Source: Tubulanus polymorphus
Taxonomy: Eukaryota; Nemertea; Palaeonemertea; Tubulaniformes; Tubulanidae
DNA length: 64,000 nucleotides
Reading direction: 5' to 3'
Assembly: GCF_964204645.1 (NCBI RefSeq)
Contig: NC_134032.1
Coordinates: forward strand, 10,658,275-10,722,274
Under the pieces are notes generated by a model. The model had not been told where the DNA came from. It did not search any database and saw nothing but the letters and a program-made list of their open reading frames with translations. A program made the translations under genes and the position numbers. Below, one piece after another: positions 55,867 through 64,000 of the stretch. Numbering within the stretch: the stretch's first letter is position 1; every line of letters begins with the position of its first letter.

Positions 55867-58100
55867 TCTTCCTAGATTTTTTATCTGGAATGTTAAGAAT
55901 GGGACTTCCTTAGAATATGAAAACAACTCTGCTAAACGTTTCGCGGTACCTGGTACTCGAATTATTTTATTTCGTTTCTTAAGTAAAAAACTGTCATTTT
56001 TGCGATACAAGACGCTGGAAATTCTAACGAACTGAGGAGTACTAGAAATGGCACCCATCGAGACGCAAAAGTGAAAAATCATAGGGCAAGAAATTTTTTC
56101 GTTTTTGTTCTGTATTTTTTTTTCGTGCGGTAGCGAAAACGAAAGTTGATTTTTTTAAAATCATGTCGTAAATATGGAAAGTCATAAAGCCAAAACAAAT
56201 ATTCTCGTTTTTACTCGGTAGAAAAAATGAAAGGATTCTGCGCCCAAGCAAAAACGTATTAGCATTGTAAGTTTCGTTTTGGTCAAAAGGAGCGAATGAA
56301 TCTACTAAATCTATTGAAAGAAAACGAAAGTGATGAGAAAAAGGAAAGAAAATCGAAAGATTATCATGAAAAAAAAGCTGGACGAAAAGGTTTTTTCGTT
56401 TAAATTAATTTTTCTCTGTTATGGTCCATTTATAAATGCATCGTTTATTAGTTAGGGAGGAATTCTAAAAAAGTGAAAAATCGAAAGCGAAAATGAAACG
56501 GAAAGAAATCGAAAAATTATCACGTATTACAATCATAGATATAATATGTATGCAATTTATCGATCAACAATGATCGTCTGCCATTCAAAACTAGCTGATC
56601 TCGAAGCTGTGCGTACATACCTTGCGCGCGATGATAGCTTCAAGGGAGTCCTTTCCTTCTACACTTTAGGAACGAAATTGTAAACAGGTTGCGCAGATTA
56701 TGAATCAATGTTGCAAAGCGCATTCATCAGAAAACCAGTTTTATTATTTCGTTTTATTATGTTAATGCTGAAATCCATTGCTTCTTTCATTGCAAATACA
56801 TTTGTTTGCGACTTAACGGTGAATATATCGTTACAATGCTGTTTATGTACATTGATTGATAGCCAGGGAGTAGCCCGTTGGATAACAATAATATTGAAAG
56901 GTTGTTTGTAACAAAGCAGTTGGTAGCAGTTTGTGTGTTTTTTTTGGCCAGCACACAGATCACATCGATCATTGTCAACAATCGAAGAAGTCCCACAATT
57001 CGAATTTTTCGTATCGATATAATTCATTGAAACGAAACCACAGCGTTTCGGTTGTTGACTAGCAGCCATCATCAGGTGGAATAACCAGAAACAGAAGAAA
57101 CAAGCAAAATAACTCACAGTAGGCCTACCTTGTTGCTTCTGATTGATATTTCAATGATATTCGGTATATGTATTCGATATTTCGAACGGCGCAACAGGTG
57201 GAACGGGCGATATGGGGAGCGTGTATTGACGAGGACCGTTGTGTTACTATACTATAAAATACTGCCACTACAGATTAGCCAACAATCTTACCACTTTCAC
57301 TGATACTACGATTCGTCGGTTATTTTCCAGACTGCATGAAATATTTCAAAATCAATTATGCCCCGAAACTTAAGTAATAACTCAAACTCGGTTGTGTCGG
57401 CTCGTTTGGGTGTCGAGGTGTCGACGCTGCCGCAAACTGTCGAACATCAGGTGGTCGACATTGCTGTCATCCGTCAACCATGCCCCGTTCCTCAATGGGT
57501 TTGATCCTGGACGATAAGGTAGAAAACGGCTTCCACCTTTTTGTTAAATTTGTTTCACGACTTAAACACGAGCGCACGCATAACCCCCTTATTCACTGGA
57601 GCACCACTCATGAGAGCACATGTTTAAATCTTATTTGCTTCTCAAATTCATTTCATTATTTTGTGAGTACTTTTTCTTACATTACGGACTGCACGTTTTT
57701 TTCCAGATCAATAGCCGGCACCGATTTTGAATTTTAAAGCATTCGCTACATTATTTTTGAATATTCTCCCTTTGAATATTTTTTTTTTCATTTCTAGTAA
57801 ATCTTGTCCTTTTTCTTTTCTTCAGAAAGGTAATTGCTCAGTGATGCTCGTACAATATCGCCGTCCACAATGGAGAAAGAGGCAATAACTCACCACAGCA
57901 GATTGAAACAAGAAAATTAATTTTAGAAAATTATTTGACGCCTGCGAAAAAAATGTAGAATTTCTGGGCTAAGCTAATGTGGAATTGCAAATTCGAAATC
58001 GAAGTTTTAAGAAATTTGGGGAATGATGAGATTTGGCGATTGGGTAGATGATACAGGTCTTCGACTCTAGTAGTGGTTTAAATTTTTTTATTGAAAATTC
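55867..58100. other. Upstream region of the Cys-rich gene; no firm gene
   Basis: The promoter of the minus-strand gene should lie here, but no TATA or initiator is obvious. One minus-strand open frame (56698-57117) is described separately. A short plus-strand frame from ATG at 57358 stops after about 50 codons and has no domain. Confidence 0.4.
56698..57117 (-). CDS. Open frame of about 130 codons, Cys-containing, doubtful
   Basis: The frame is open from a GTG at 57117; the first ATG follows about 15 codons later. It contains CDLCAGQKKHTNCYQLLC and further isolated cysteines. It lies about 830 bases upstream of the Cys-rich gene on the same strand. A 25-base block inside it (SNCGTSSI) also occurs near 34480-34505, which suggests shared repeat sequence. 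No domain was recognised, and it may be non-coding. Confidence 0.2.
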   Translation of the reverse strand: MSYFACFFCFWLFHLMMAASQQPKRCGFVSMNYIDTKNSNCGTSSIVDNDRCDLCAGQKKHTNCYQLLCYKQPFNIIVIQRATPWLSINVHKQHCNDIFTVKSQTNVFAMKEAMDFSINIIKRNNKTGFLMNALCNIDS

Positions 58101-58231
58101 TCAATAATTGATCGCGAACTTGCGACCGACTTCATTTACTAATGCCTCTAAGCTGGTCTGCAACTTCATTGCCTCCATGGTTGAAGAAAGAGCTCTTCTG
58201 ATGTCTGCTTCATCATGACTTCGAGCATATC
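58101..58231 (-). CDS. Orphan coding fragment, C-terminal exon-like
   Basis: About 42 codons ending in TGA at 58101 (RYARSHDEADIRRALSSTME onward), followed 15 bases later by AATAAA on the minus strand. The amphipathic, charged composition looks coding. Upstream it abuts a plus-strand retroelement end, so no partner exon could be found. It could be a last exon, a processed-pseudogene end or chance. Confidence 0.3.
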
Positions 58232-58245
58232 GTGTGGCCTAGCCA

Positions 58246-58480
58246 GCCGGCCCGGTCCTGGGGCCCGGTTTGGCTGTCACTCGATATCCTAGAGTGTTGA
58301 GGATGGGTGGGTTGAAGTAGACATTGTCATTTAAAATAACATGCTAATGTTGTTCTGTATGAATTACCCGTGTGTCATGTATATTGTATTAATTTATTTT
58401 AAAATTTGTATTTATTGAATTTGGGAATTTTATCCCGGAATTTCAATGTAATAAGGATCAATAAAGAATTTAATTGAATT
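58246..58480 (+). mobile_element. 3' end of a non-LTR-type retroelement
   Basis: It ends AATAAGGATCAATAAAGAATTTAATTGAATT. It contains no coding remnant but has the same style of 3' end as 53342-53378. Confidence 0.45.
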
Positions 58481-59082
58481 GTCACCTAATACACATGCCA
58501 TCAGAGGACGCGGAGCCGTATATGACAGCTATGCTATTATAAATTGCTAATCTCACGAAACCTGCATACTCCTAATATCAAACATATTTTCTAAAACGTT
58601 TTAATATTGAAATTATATGTTTACACATTTTCATATTGACCGCTTGTAGCCGCTGATGAAATTCACGCCGGCCCTACACACATCGTAGATAGCTTCGTCA
58701 TTCCACCGGCATGCCCACGTCAGGGTCTGACTTTTATATCAGACTTCCGCATCGTGTATACATCCGCCATTTAACCGAATAATCCGATTTACTTATCATT
58801 TCTATTTATGCCTGCCGCTTCTGATATAATCATACATCCTTTTCTATTACAATACGTCTTCTAATGAGATTTAATGCAATATAACATTTCGACGTTCAAA
58901 TATAGGTCATTATATAATCACAGGAAGCCATTCTACATCTATGTCAATAATATTTTGCCAGATAGCTTGTTTGTGTACACATAAACCTGTGACGTTTTGC
59001 ACATCGATTTACGGCTGTCGTTTGTAAAATGACGCTGTATGGTTAACATTGTTTAGGTTTCATAATGGTAACGTTTTATAAG

Positions 59083-59293
59083 GCGTCAAAAAACTCGAGA
59101 AAAAGATCTCAAACAAGGTTCGAATTCGCTGACCGATCCCGCCACCTCCGAGGACATGAACGAACTATTCGCTATTAAACCTAGCCTTACGAAAAAGAAG
59201 AAAAAGTCGTCAACGAGAAGCAAAGTGGAAAATCCGGAGATGTCAGTTTTCTCGATAACCGAGCCGAAAACGAAAGGTTCTTCTTATATGTAA
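59083..59293 (+). CDS. Orphan Lys/Ser-rich C-terminal coding fragment
   Basis: After a possible acceptor (TTTTATAAG) the frame is open for 69 codons to TAA at 59291, with a KKKKK run and the ending TEPKTKGSSYM. About 190 bases later comes AATAAA (59481-59486) and an (ATTC)n tail. It may be the last exon of an unseen gene or part of a retrotransposed unit. No domain was recognised. Confidence 0.3.
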
Positions 59294-59486
59294 AGGGGGA
59301 TCCTTGTAACGAATGTGCGTGTGTGTGTAAGTGATGAGTGCTTGTGAGTGTGATTGTTGACCGAGGGGTAAGGATTCGTATAAGTCAACTTTTGACTTCT
59401 CCTTACTCCTCGCACTATATATTGTTACTCTGAATATAATGTATATTGTGTTGATATTTTTTGTAACAATTTATTTTGCAAATAAA

Positions 59487-59530
59487 TTCATTCATTCATT
59501 CATTCATTCATTCATTCATTCATTCATTCA
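59487..59530. repeat. (ATTC)n microsatellite tail
   Basis: About ten ATTC units immediately after AATAAA, probably a retroelement tail. Confidence 0.85.
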
Positions 59531-59697
59531 CGCTATAAATCAAGCGAAAAACTCATTGACACCGGAAAGAAACGAGCGAATACCGTGAAACACCACCACC
59601 GGCCTCTACAGGCCAAAAACCACTGCAGCTTGCCTGACAACCGGGCGGCCGATTTATTACCACAACGGCGCTTTGAGCTCGTACGATAAAAACCGCG

Positions 59698-59837
59698 GGG
59701 GCTTGTCACGGTAGCTAGGGGTCCAAAATAAAAAATACGGCCCAGTATCCTATAAGGCACTACCTACAAAAAGAATCGCCGCCTAAGATACCAGGTAATT
59801 TTTTTTTATTTCGGACCCCAGCTATCGTGACAAGCCC
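59698..59837. mobile_element. MITE of about 140 bp (GGGCTTGTCAC ends)
   Basis: The left end GGGCTTGTCACGGTAGCTAG and the right end CTATCGTGACAAGCCC are inverted repeats over about 38 bases, including GGTCC(A/G)AAATAAAAAA. It lies in the intergenic stretch 3' of the multi-pass membrane gene. Confidence 0.65.
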
Positions 59838-60168
59838 TTGAAATAATTTTTTTGACATGATTTTCTTTTTAAGATAACATTGTTCGTTAAGACCCGACTT
59901 TTCAAACTGAATATAGATTTCACATACAAATTGACACTATTTAGTTTTAAATCTTTATCTTGGAATCTTCAAAACTACAATGACAAGCGTTTGGAAAGCG
60001 TTGGGTTCTAGTGGGCGCGGAGACTTGTGTCTGGGCTTGATATCGTCCTCGCCCAAGACACTTACATTTCGAAACGATATAAAACAACACAATCTTCGCT
60101 TTGAATACAAATGCATTTAATTTATTGACATTTAAAACGATTGTTTTAACTTGAATAAACAGGTAGAA

Positions 60169-60174
60169 TTTATT
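60169..60174 (-). terminator. Polyadenylation signal for the multi-pass membrane gene
   Basis: AATAAA on the minus strand, about 65 bases after the stop codon. A second AATAAA lies at 60121-60126. Confidence 0.55.
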
Positions 60175-60237
60175 TATATCATATTAAATCTGTTACGTGC
60201 ATTGAATAAACACATAAAACGAATGAAACGTTAAAAA

Positions 60238-62733
60238 TCAATCTATTCTCTGAAGGTCGCCGCTGTCTAAACTCAGTCTCATCATCAACGGATCGATTGG
60301 TTCGGGACTTTCTGCCATGAACGAAGTTGTATTTTCGGCGATCGAATCTAAAGCCGACCTTCTACGTTCTTCCTGTCGGTCGTGCACCGTCATTCGGAAA
60401 GTTTCCAATTCGAACGCGCCGCTGTGAGTGCACGTTTGATTGGCGCGTTCCGGTACGACTTCCGTTTCAGCAATACTCAAACTATCCAACACGTCCGATG
60501 CGCAGATCTTTTTCTGGGCGACTCTAAACTCCGAGCAGTAGTGGTTGAGTTTCTGATAAACTCGATGCCGTAGGCTCTCGCTTCTGAGCTGTTCGACTTG
60601 TTCGTTGTTGAAGATTTCGGCCAGTTGCGGCAGAAGGGCCGCGAACAGCGTCACCATCGACGTAACCATCGTATTGACCTCGTCCCTTTCCGGGCTGATT
60701 ATGATAATCGTCAACATGATCAGTACGATGAACAGCGTGTTGGCCATCTGGCGTATTAAAGCTCGCGCCATATTCTCCCTAAACGGATACAAAACTTTGC
60801 ACAGTTTCAGACAAATGTTACTATTGATATGCGGAATAGCGTCGTCGTAGTAGAATATCAATTTGTGTCGCCGTTCGATTTTCAACCATCTGTACGTGAA
60901 CTTTACGTTGTCGACGTCGGTCATCGTTTTCTTCGAGCGGTCGTGGTGAATGAGCTGCGAGGTGGTCACGTGATGCGCCCGGTACTGCCCGATTTCGCCG
61001 CCGGATAAGCAGTACTCGAAAACGTAGCGTTGTATTTCGGTGTATCGCTTCGACAATTTACCGAACGCTCGATGGGCGTAGTAGAAAAATATAGCGCTGC
61101 CGGTGAGATAGGGCGCTACGATATCGACGTTGATAACGATACCGCTAACCACGTAAACGGGTATGTGGAAAAGGGTGAAGACAATCGGGTACGTGCCGAT
61201 AACCACGACAACAAGCGCGAACACCAGTAGATTATGCAAAAACCGCTCGATAGATGGCAGTTTATGAACGACGTTTTCGTGTAGAAAAGCGTTTTTGATC
61301 CAACGCAAGGTGAATTTACGAATGGTCGAACTTTCGAAAAGCCACCAACAAATCAGCAACATCGTAGAAATAGCGACGAGCACGATCATCAACACGCCTA
61401 CTTTAAAGGGCCACAGGTCCGAACGAGTGTAGATCCAAGCTATCGGTATATTCAGCAAGTTGAAGACTATCTTTTCAGTCGTGTCCAGTTGTTTGGTCGT
61501 GTATCCGTAGGCCACCGAACCGGAATGATAAAGCACCACCGTCGTAATGATGAAAATATACTGACATAATATCAGCAAAGTTACTCTGAGTTTTTTCCGG
61601 TTAATATTCGGCAGCTGCATGAACATAGTCAACGATACGGGCGTAGAGTACGACATCAGCTCGTCCGGGTTGGTTAGTATGTAGGCGTCGGAAAGAAGGC
61701 CGCCAGTCGGCTCCGGCTCGACGCGAAAATGGTCGAATTTGATTCGTCGATTGGTGAACTCGGCGGTGAGAACCTCGGTGAATTTCCACGGATGGAAGCT
61801 CGGCCAGGCGATCGCCATGACGATGGCGAAAATGGGCAGAAGAACTCCGCAGAAAAAGAGCACCAATCGTTTGGCGCGATAACTGCGACTGGTCATGTGC
61901 GCCGGGCACAAGGATGAACTATCATCCAGCACTCCTTCTAAACAACAATCCAACCCGATCCCGACCGTTTCACCCGTTAACCACGTGTGTGTAAATGCGC
62001 TTCTGCAGATAAAATCGTCAGACCCGAGATCGAAAGTGACATTGGGCACGGTGTGAAACGTGTTCGGTTTCCTAGTAAACCGGCGTAGAAGGCGATGGAT
62101 CATCAAGTTGAAACATTTCGGGCCCAATTTCGACTCACACGAACTCGGTCGACTCGAGATGTTCAAAGTCTGTTCTTCGATGCGCAAACTGAGTAAACCG
62201 AGAGACAATAAGTGGTAATCAACGGGCATGTTCAGAACGAATTGACCAGCGCTCGAAACCCACGACCACCAGAACGGATTGAAAGTCGTTTTGTCGACTG
62301 CCGCCAACGACTCGATCGACACGTTCAAACCTGATAATCTGAATTTGACGACGTGCGAGTGGTCTTTCCGAAATCTGCGGAATTTAAGAACTTGGTTCTG
62401 TTTATCGTCGATCGTCAAGCGACATCGCATCAGTTCATCGCTACACGTGGATGCGTCTGGATAGGTTACCCTCAGTTTTCGCAGCACCGAATCAACGTTG
62501 ACTTTAGTTTTGGTAACCGGTGCGGCAGGCAGCGGCGTCGTCGGGACTGGAGTAGTAGCCGACGCATTCGCAGTAGTCCGGACGACGACCGGGCGTAGAG
62601 AGGAAACCGTGTCCGATGTGACCGGTCCGACAGTTGTCCGCGACTCGATTGTCGTAGTATTGTTAGTCCGGTTCGCGGTCATCGACACCGATTGGCAGAC
62701 GATCAAAATGCAAAATACGCCTCGCGTGAACAT
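60238..62733 (-). CDS. Uncharacterised multi-pass membrane protein, 831 residues
   Basis: A single uninterrupted coding exon. The N-terminal signal peptide (MFTRGVFCILIVCQSVSM) is followed by a Thr/Ser/Pro-rich stretch with many N-x-T sites (about 20-75). Then comes a soluble, cysteine-containing ectodomain to about residue 285. Hydrophobic segments lie at about 288-312, 380-405, 443-465, 496-520, 522-553, 661-680 and 688-707, so roughly six to eight membrane passes. A basic loop (about 560-650) separates the last two segments, and a polar tail of about 120 residues follows. Codon use is GC-rich relative to the flanks, as expected of a conserved gene. The ATG at 62733 lies just downstream of an acceptor (TAATTTTCAG), so a 5' UTR intron is likely. 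I do not recognise the family. It could be a receptor, channel or transporter, and the sequence does not decide which. Confidence 0.8.
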   Translation of the reverse strand: MFTRGVFCILIVCQSVSMTANRTNNTTTIESRTTVGPVTSDTVSSLRPVVVRTTANASATTPVPTTPLPAAPVTKTKVNVDSVLRKLRVTYPDASTCSDELMRCRLTIDDKQNQVLKFRRFRKDHSHVVKFRLSGLNVSIESLAAVDKTTFNPFWWSWVSSAGQFVLNMPVDYHLLSLGLLSLRIEEQTLNISSRPSSCESKLGPKCFNLMIHRLLRRFTRKPNTFHTVPNVTFDLGSDDFICRSAFTHTWLTGETVGIGLDCCLEGVLDDSSSLCPAHMTSRSYRAKRLVLFFCGVLLPIFAIVMAIAWPSFHPWKFTEVLTAEFTNRRIKFDHFRVEPEPTGGLLSDAYILTNPDELMSYSTPVSLTMFMQLPNINRKKLRVTLLILCQYIFIITTVVLYHSGSVAYGYTTKQLDTTEKIVFNLLNIPIAWIYTRSDLWPFKVGVLMIVLVAISTMLLICWWLFESSTIRKFTLRWIKNAFLHENVVHKLPSIERFLHNLLVFALVVVVIGTYPIVFTLFHIPVYVVSGIVINVDIVAPYLTGSAIFFYYAHRAFGKLSKRYTEIQRYVFEYCLSGGEIGQYRAHHVTTSQLIHHDRSKKTMTDVDNVKFTYRWLKIERRHKLIFYYDDAIPHINSNICLKLCKVLYPFRENMARALIRQMANTLFIVLIMLTIIIISPERDEVNTMVTSMVTLFAALLPQLAEIFNNEQVEQLRSESLRHRVYQKLNHYCSEFRVAQKKICASDVLDSLSIAETEVVPERANQTCTHSGAFELETFRMTVHDRQEERRRSALDSIAENTTSFMAESPEPIDPLMMRLSLDSGDLQRID

Positions 62734-62913
62734 CTCAGTCCGGTATAGATCTGAAAATTAGGAGAAATATTACGAATATACAAACAATGAAAGCAAATTT
62801 TTACTAATAATGCAACCTTGTTCCCTTTCATCGATAACTTGATTTTTAGTTTTATGAAAAAAGCGTCGTAGAGATCATTAAACAAAAGGTGGAAAAACAG
62901 CGAGTATACTCAC

Positions 62914-62995
62914 CGATCTTTGTGCTCAAATTCAACAAGTTGTCATTGATTGCGTACCACGCGCGCGAGTAAGGGACAGTTATCGATATTGACGT
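62914..62995 (-). other. Probable 5' UTR exon of the multi-pass membrane gene
   Basis: A strong minus-strand donor (GATCG followed by GTGAGT) ends this exon at 62914. The acceptor lies about 20 bases upstream of the ATG at 62733. The 5' boundary is not determined. Confidence 0.45.
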
Positions 62996-63469
62996 ATTTC
63001 ATCCTGTTCTGAATCCAGTCACTCGTCGACACAATGCAAACATCGTATTTACCCAAAACCCATACGAACAATTATCAACGAGTGAAATGCGGGATCATTT
63101 TAAACTATTTCAATAGGAAGTTGATATATTCTCTGCATTATACTTCATTTACTTCCTTTCTGTATTATGCGTATATGACATGGTTAAAAATATCAGACAC
63201 TCACAAGTTTGAGCATTTAGTTTAAAATAAAAGCTTTTATGTTTTTTTTTTTTTAATACTGCAGATACCCAGATGCGTGTTGGCCCACAAATTCCACGAC
63301 CCAGTCCTAAAACAGAGGTCAAGGTCAGACACGTGACAATGTCGGTTCAATTCCGCGCGAATTTTTAAGAATATTTACATATACAAATACTTTGGCAAAT
63401 ACTTTTTACATTACGAATACTTTTATGAATACAATTTTCATATGCCTTTACATGACACACCATTCATTG
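62996..63469. other. Intergenic, nothing firm
   Basis: Presumed promoter region of the multi-pass membrane gene. No TATA box or recognisable element was seen. A poly-T run lies near 63243-63254. Confidence 0.4.
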
Positions 63470-63960
63470 TGATTTTAGTTCAGTAGAAATGCAACTGAGG
63501 TGATTAGGAATCGATCTATCTTTTAGAGCCCAGAGAAAATTACAAAAACCTATCATGGATATACAAATATACAAAAAAAATGCATGAGAATAATCTTTCA
63601 ATTCGAAATCTGTTGCAATTACTCGTAAAGCAGTTAATGTGGCAACGTAATTATTTTCCTAATGATTTTAAACTAATTCAGAAACGGTTGTTACATTATC
63701 TGATACCAGTTTGTTTGATTACACGAAAAAATTATCATTACGAAAACAAATGATAATAATAATGTTTTATTTACGAATTAAATTACAATATAAAATGAAA
63801 TGTTATAATACCTACATACAAAATGTTTCAATGATAACTTCCTAGACATCTCATTAAACAGTGCATCACATAGATTAAAATACCTTTTTAAAATTGCCTG
63901 AAATACCTTTATAAAACGGCATCGACTGCAATAGAAAGAATCCCTTGACTGCCACAGTAG
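63470..63960. mobile_element. Second copy of the 33587-34049 inverted-repeat family (partial)
   Basis: It begins GTGATTTTAGTTCAGTAGAA and shares AATCTGTTGCAATTACTCGT and TTATCTGATACCAGTTTG with that element. The flanking TTGACTGCCACAGTAGCACT also occurs beside the first copy. Confidence 0.5.
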
Positions 63961-64000
63961 CACTCTCAGTTCACCTATATATAACCATATGAAAATATGA

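Noticed and set aside
61601-61909. Second frame on the minus strand inside the multi-pass gene
   Set aside because: It is a shadow of the intact 831-codon frame.

Overview
This window looks like nuclear DNA from an intron-rich animal, probably a marine invertebrate and possibly a lophotrochozoan. The reasons are small exons with consensus GT/AG borders and consistent phases, long introns full of repeats, a secretome-type EGF/CUB/TSP1 receptor, and many short inverted-repeat and non-LTR repeats. No bacterial or organellar gene order is present. The species cannot be named from the sequence alone.

Layout. (1) About 600-28,260, plus strand: one gene encoding a predicted single-pass receptor-like protein of 521 residues (signal peptide, EGF-like, CUB, TSP1, Cys-rich EGF-like, CUB, transmembrane helix, basic tail). 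It has ten coding exons whose phases all agree, a probable 5' UTR exon, and a 16 kb second intron full of repeats. (2) 28,270-35,530: intergenic, repeat-rich. (3) 35,533-55,866, minus strand: a gene for a secreted, probably GPI-anchored protein built from four repeats of a two-exon cysteine-rich module. Its first half carries an in-frame TGA and a doubtful exon, so it may be a pseudogene, a variant allele or hold sequence errors. (4) 39,638-52,283: a 12.6 kb Mutator-like (MULE) DNA transposon lodged in an intron of gene 3. It has 44-bp terminal inverted repeats with one mismatch and a perfect 9-bp target duplication. (5) 55,900-60,200: intergenic, with retrotransposon ends and two orphan coding fragments. 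(6) 60,238-62,733, minus strand: an intact single-coding-exon gene for an 831-residue multi-pass membrane protein that I do not recognise.

The most unusual object is the MULE. Ten short minus-strand exons encode an SGNH/GDSL-type hydrolase followed by a zinc-finger-like segment. Their phases splice exactly into a 5.7 kb exon, so SGNH hydrolase, SUMO-interaction-like motif, Ulp1-like cysteine protease, GATA-type finger, MULE DDE transposase, SWIM finger, paired C2H2-like fingers and PHD finger would form one polypeptide of at least 2,232 residues. The intact termini, target duplication and reading frame suggest a recent, possibly still competent, insertion. Both inverted repeats carry a perfect TGACGTCA (CRE/ATF) palindrome.

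The rest is mostly repeats: several MITE/foldback families, one with tRNA B-box-like arms; two tRNA-headed SINE types; LINE-like 3' ends with different microsatellite tails; three dispersed minisatellite families; and long AT microsatellites. All calls come from reading the sequence. No database search was made, so homology statements rest on motifs.
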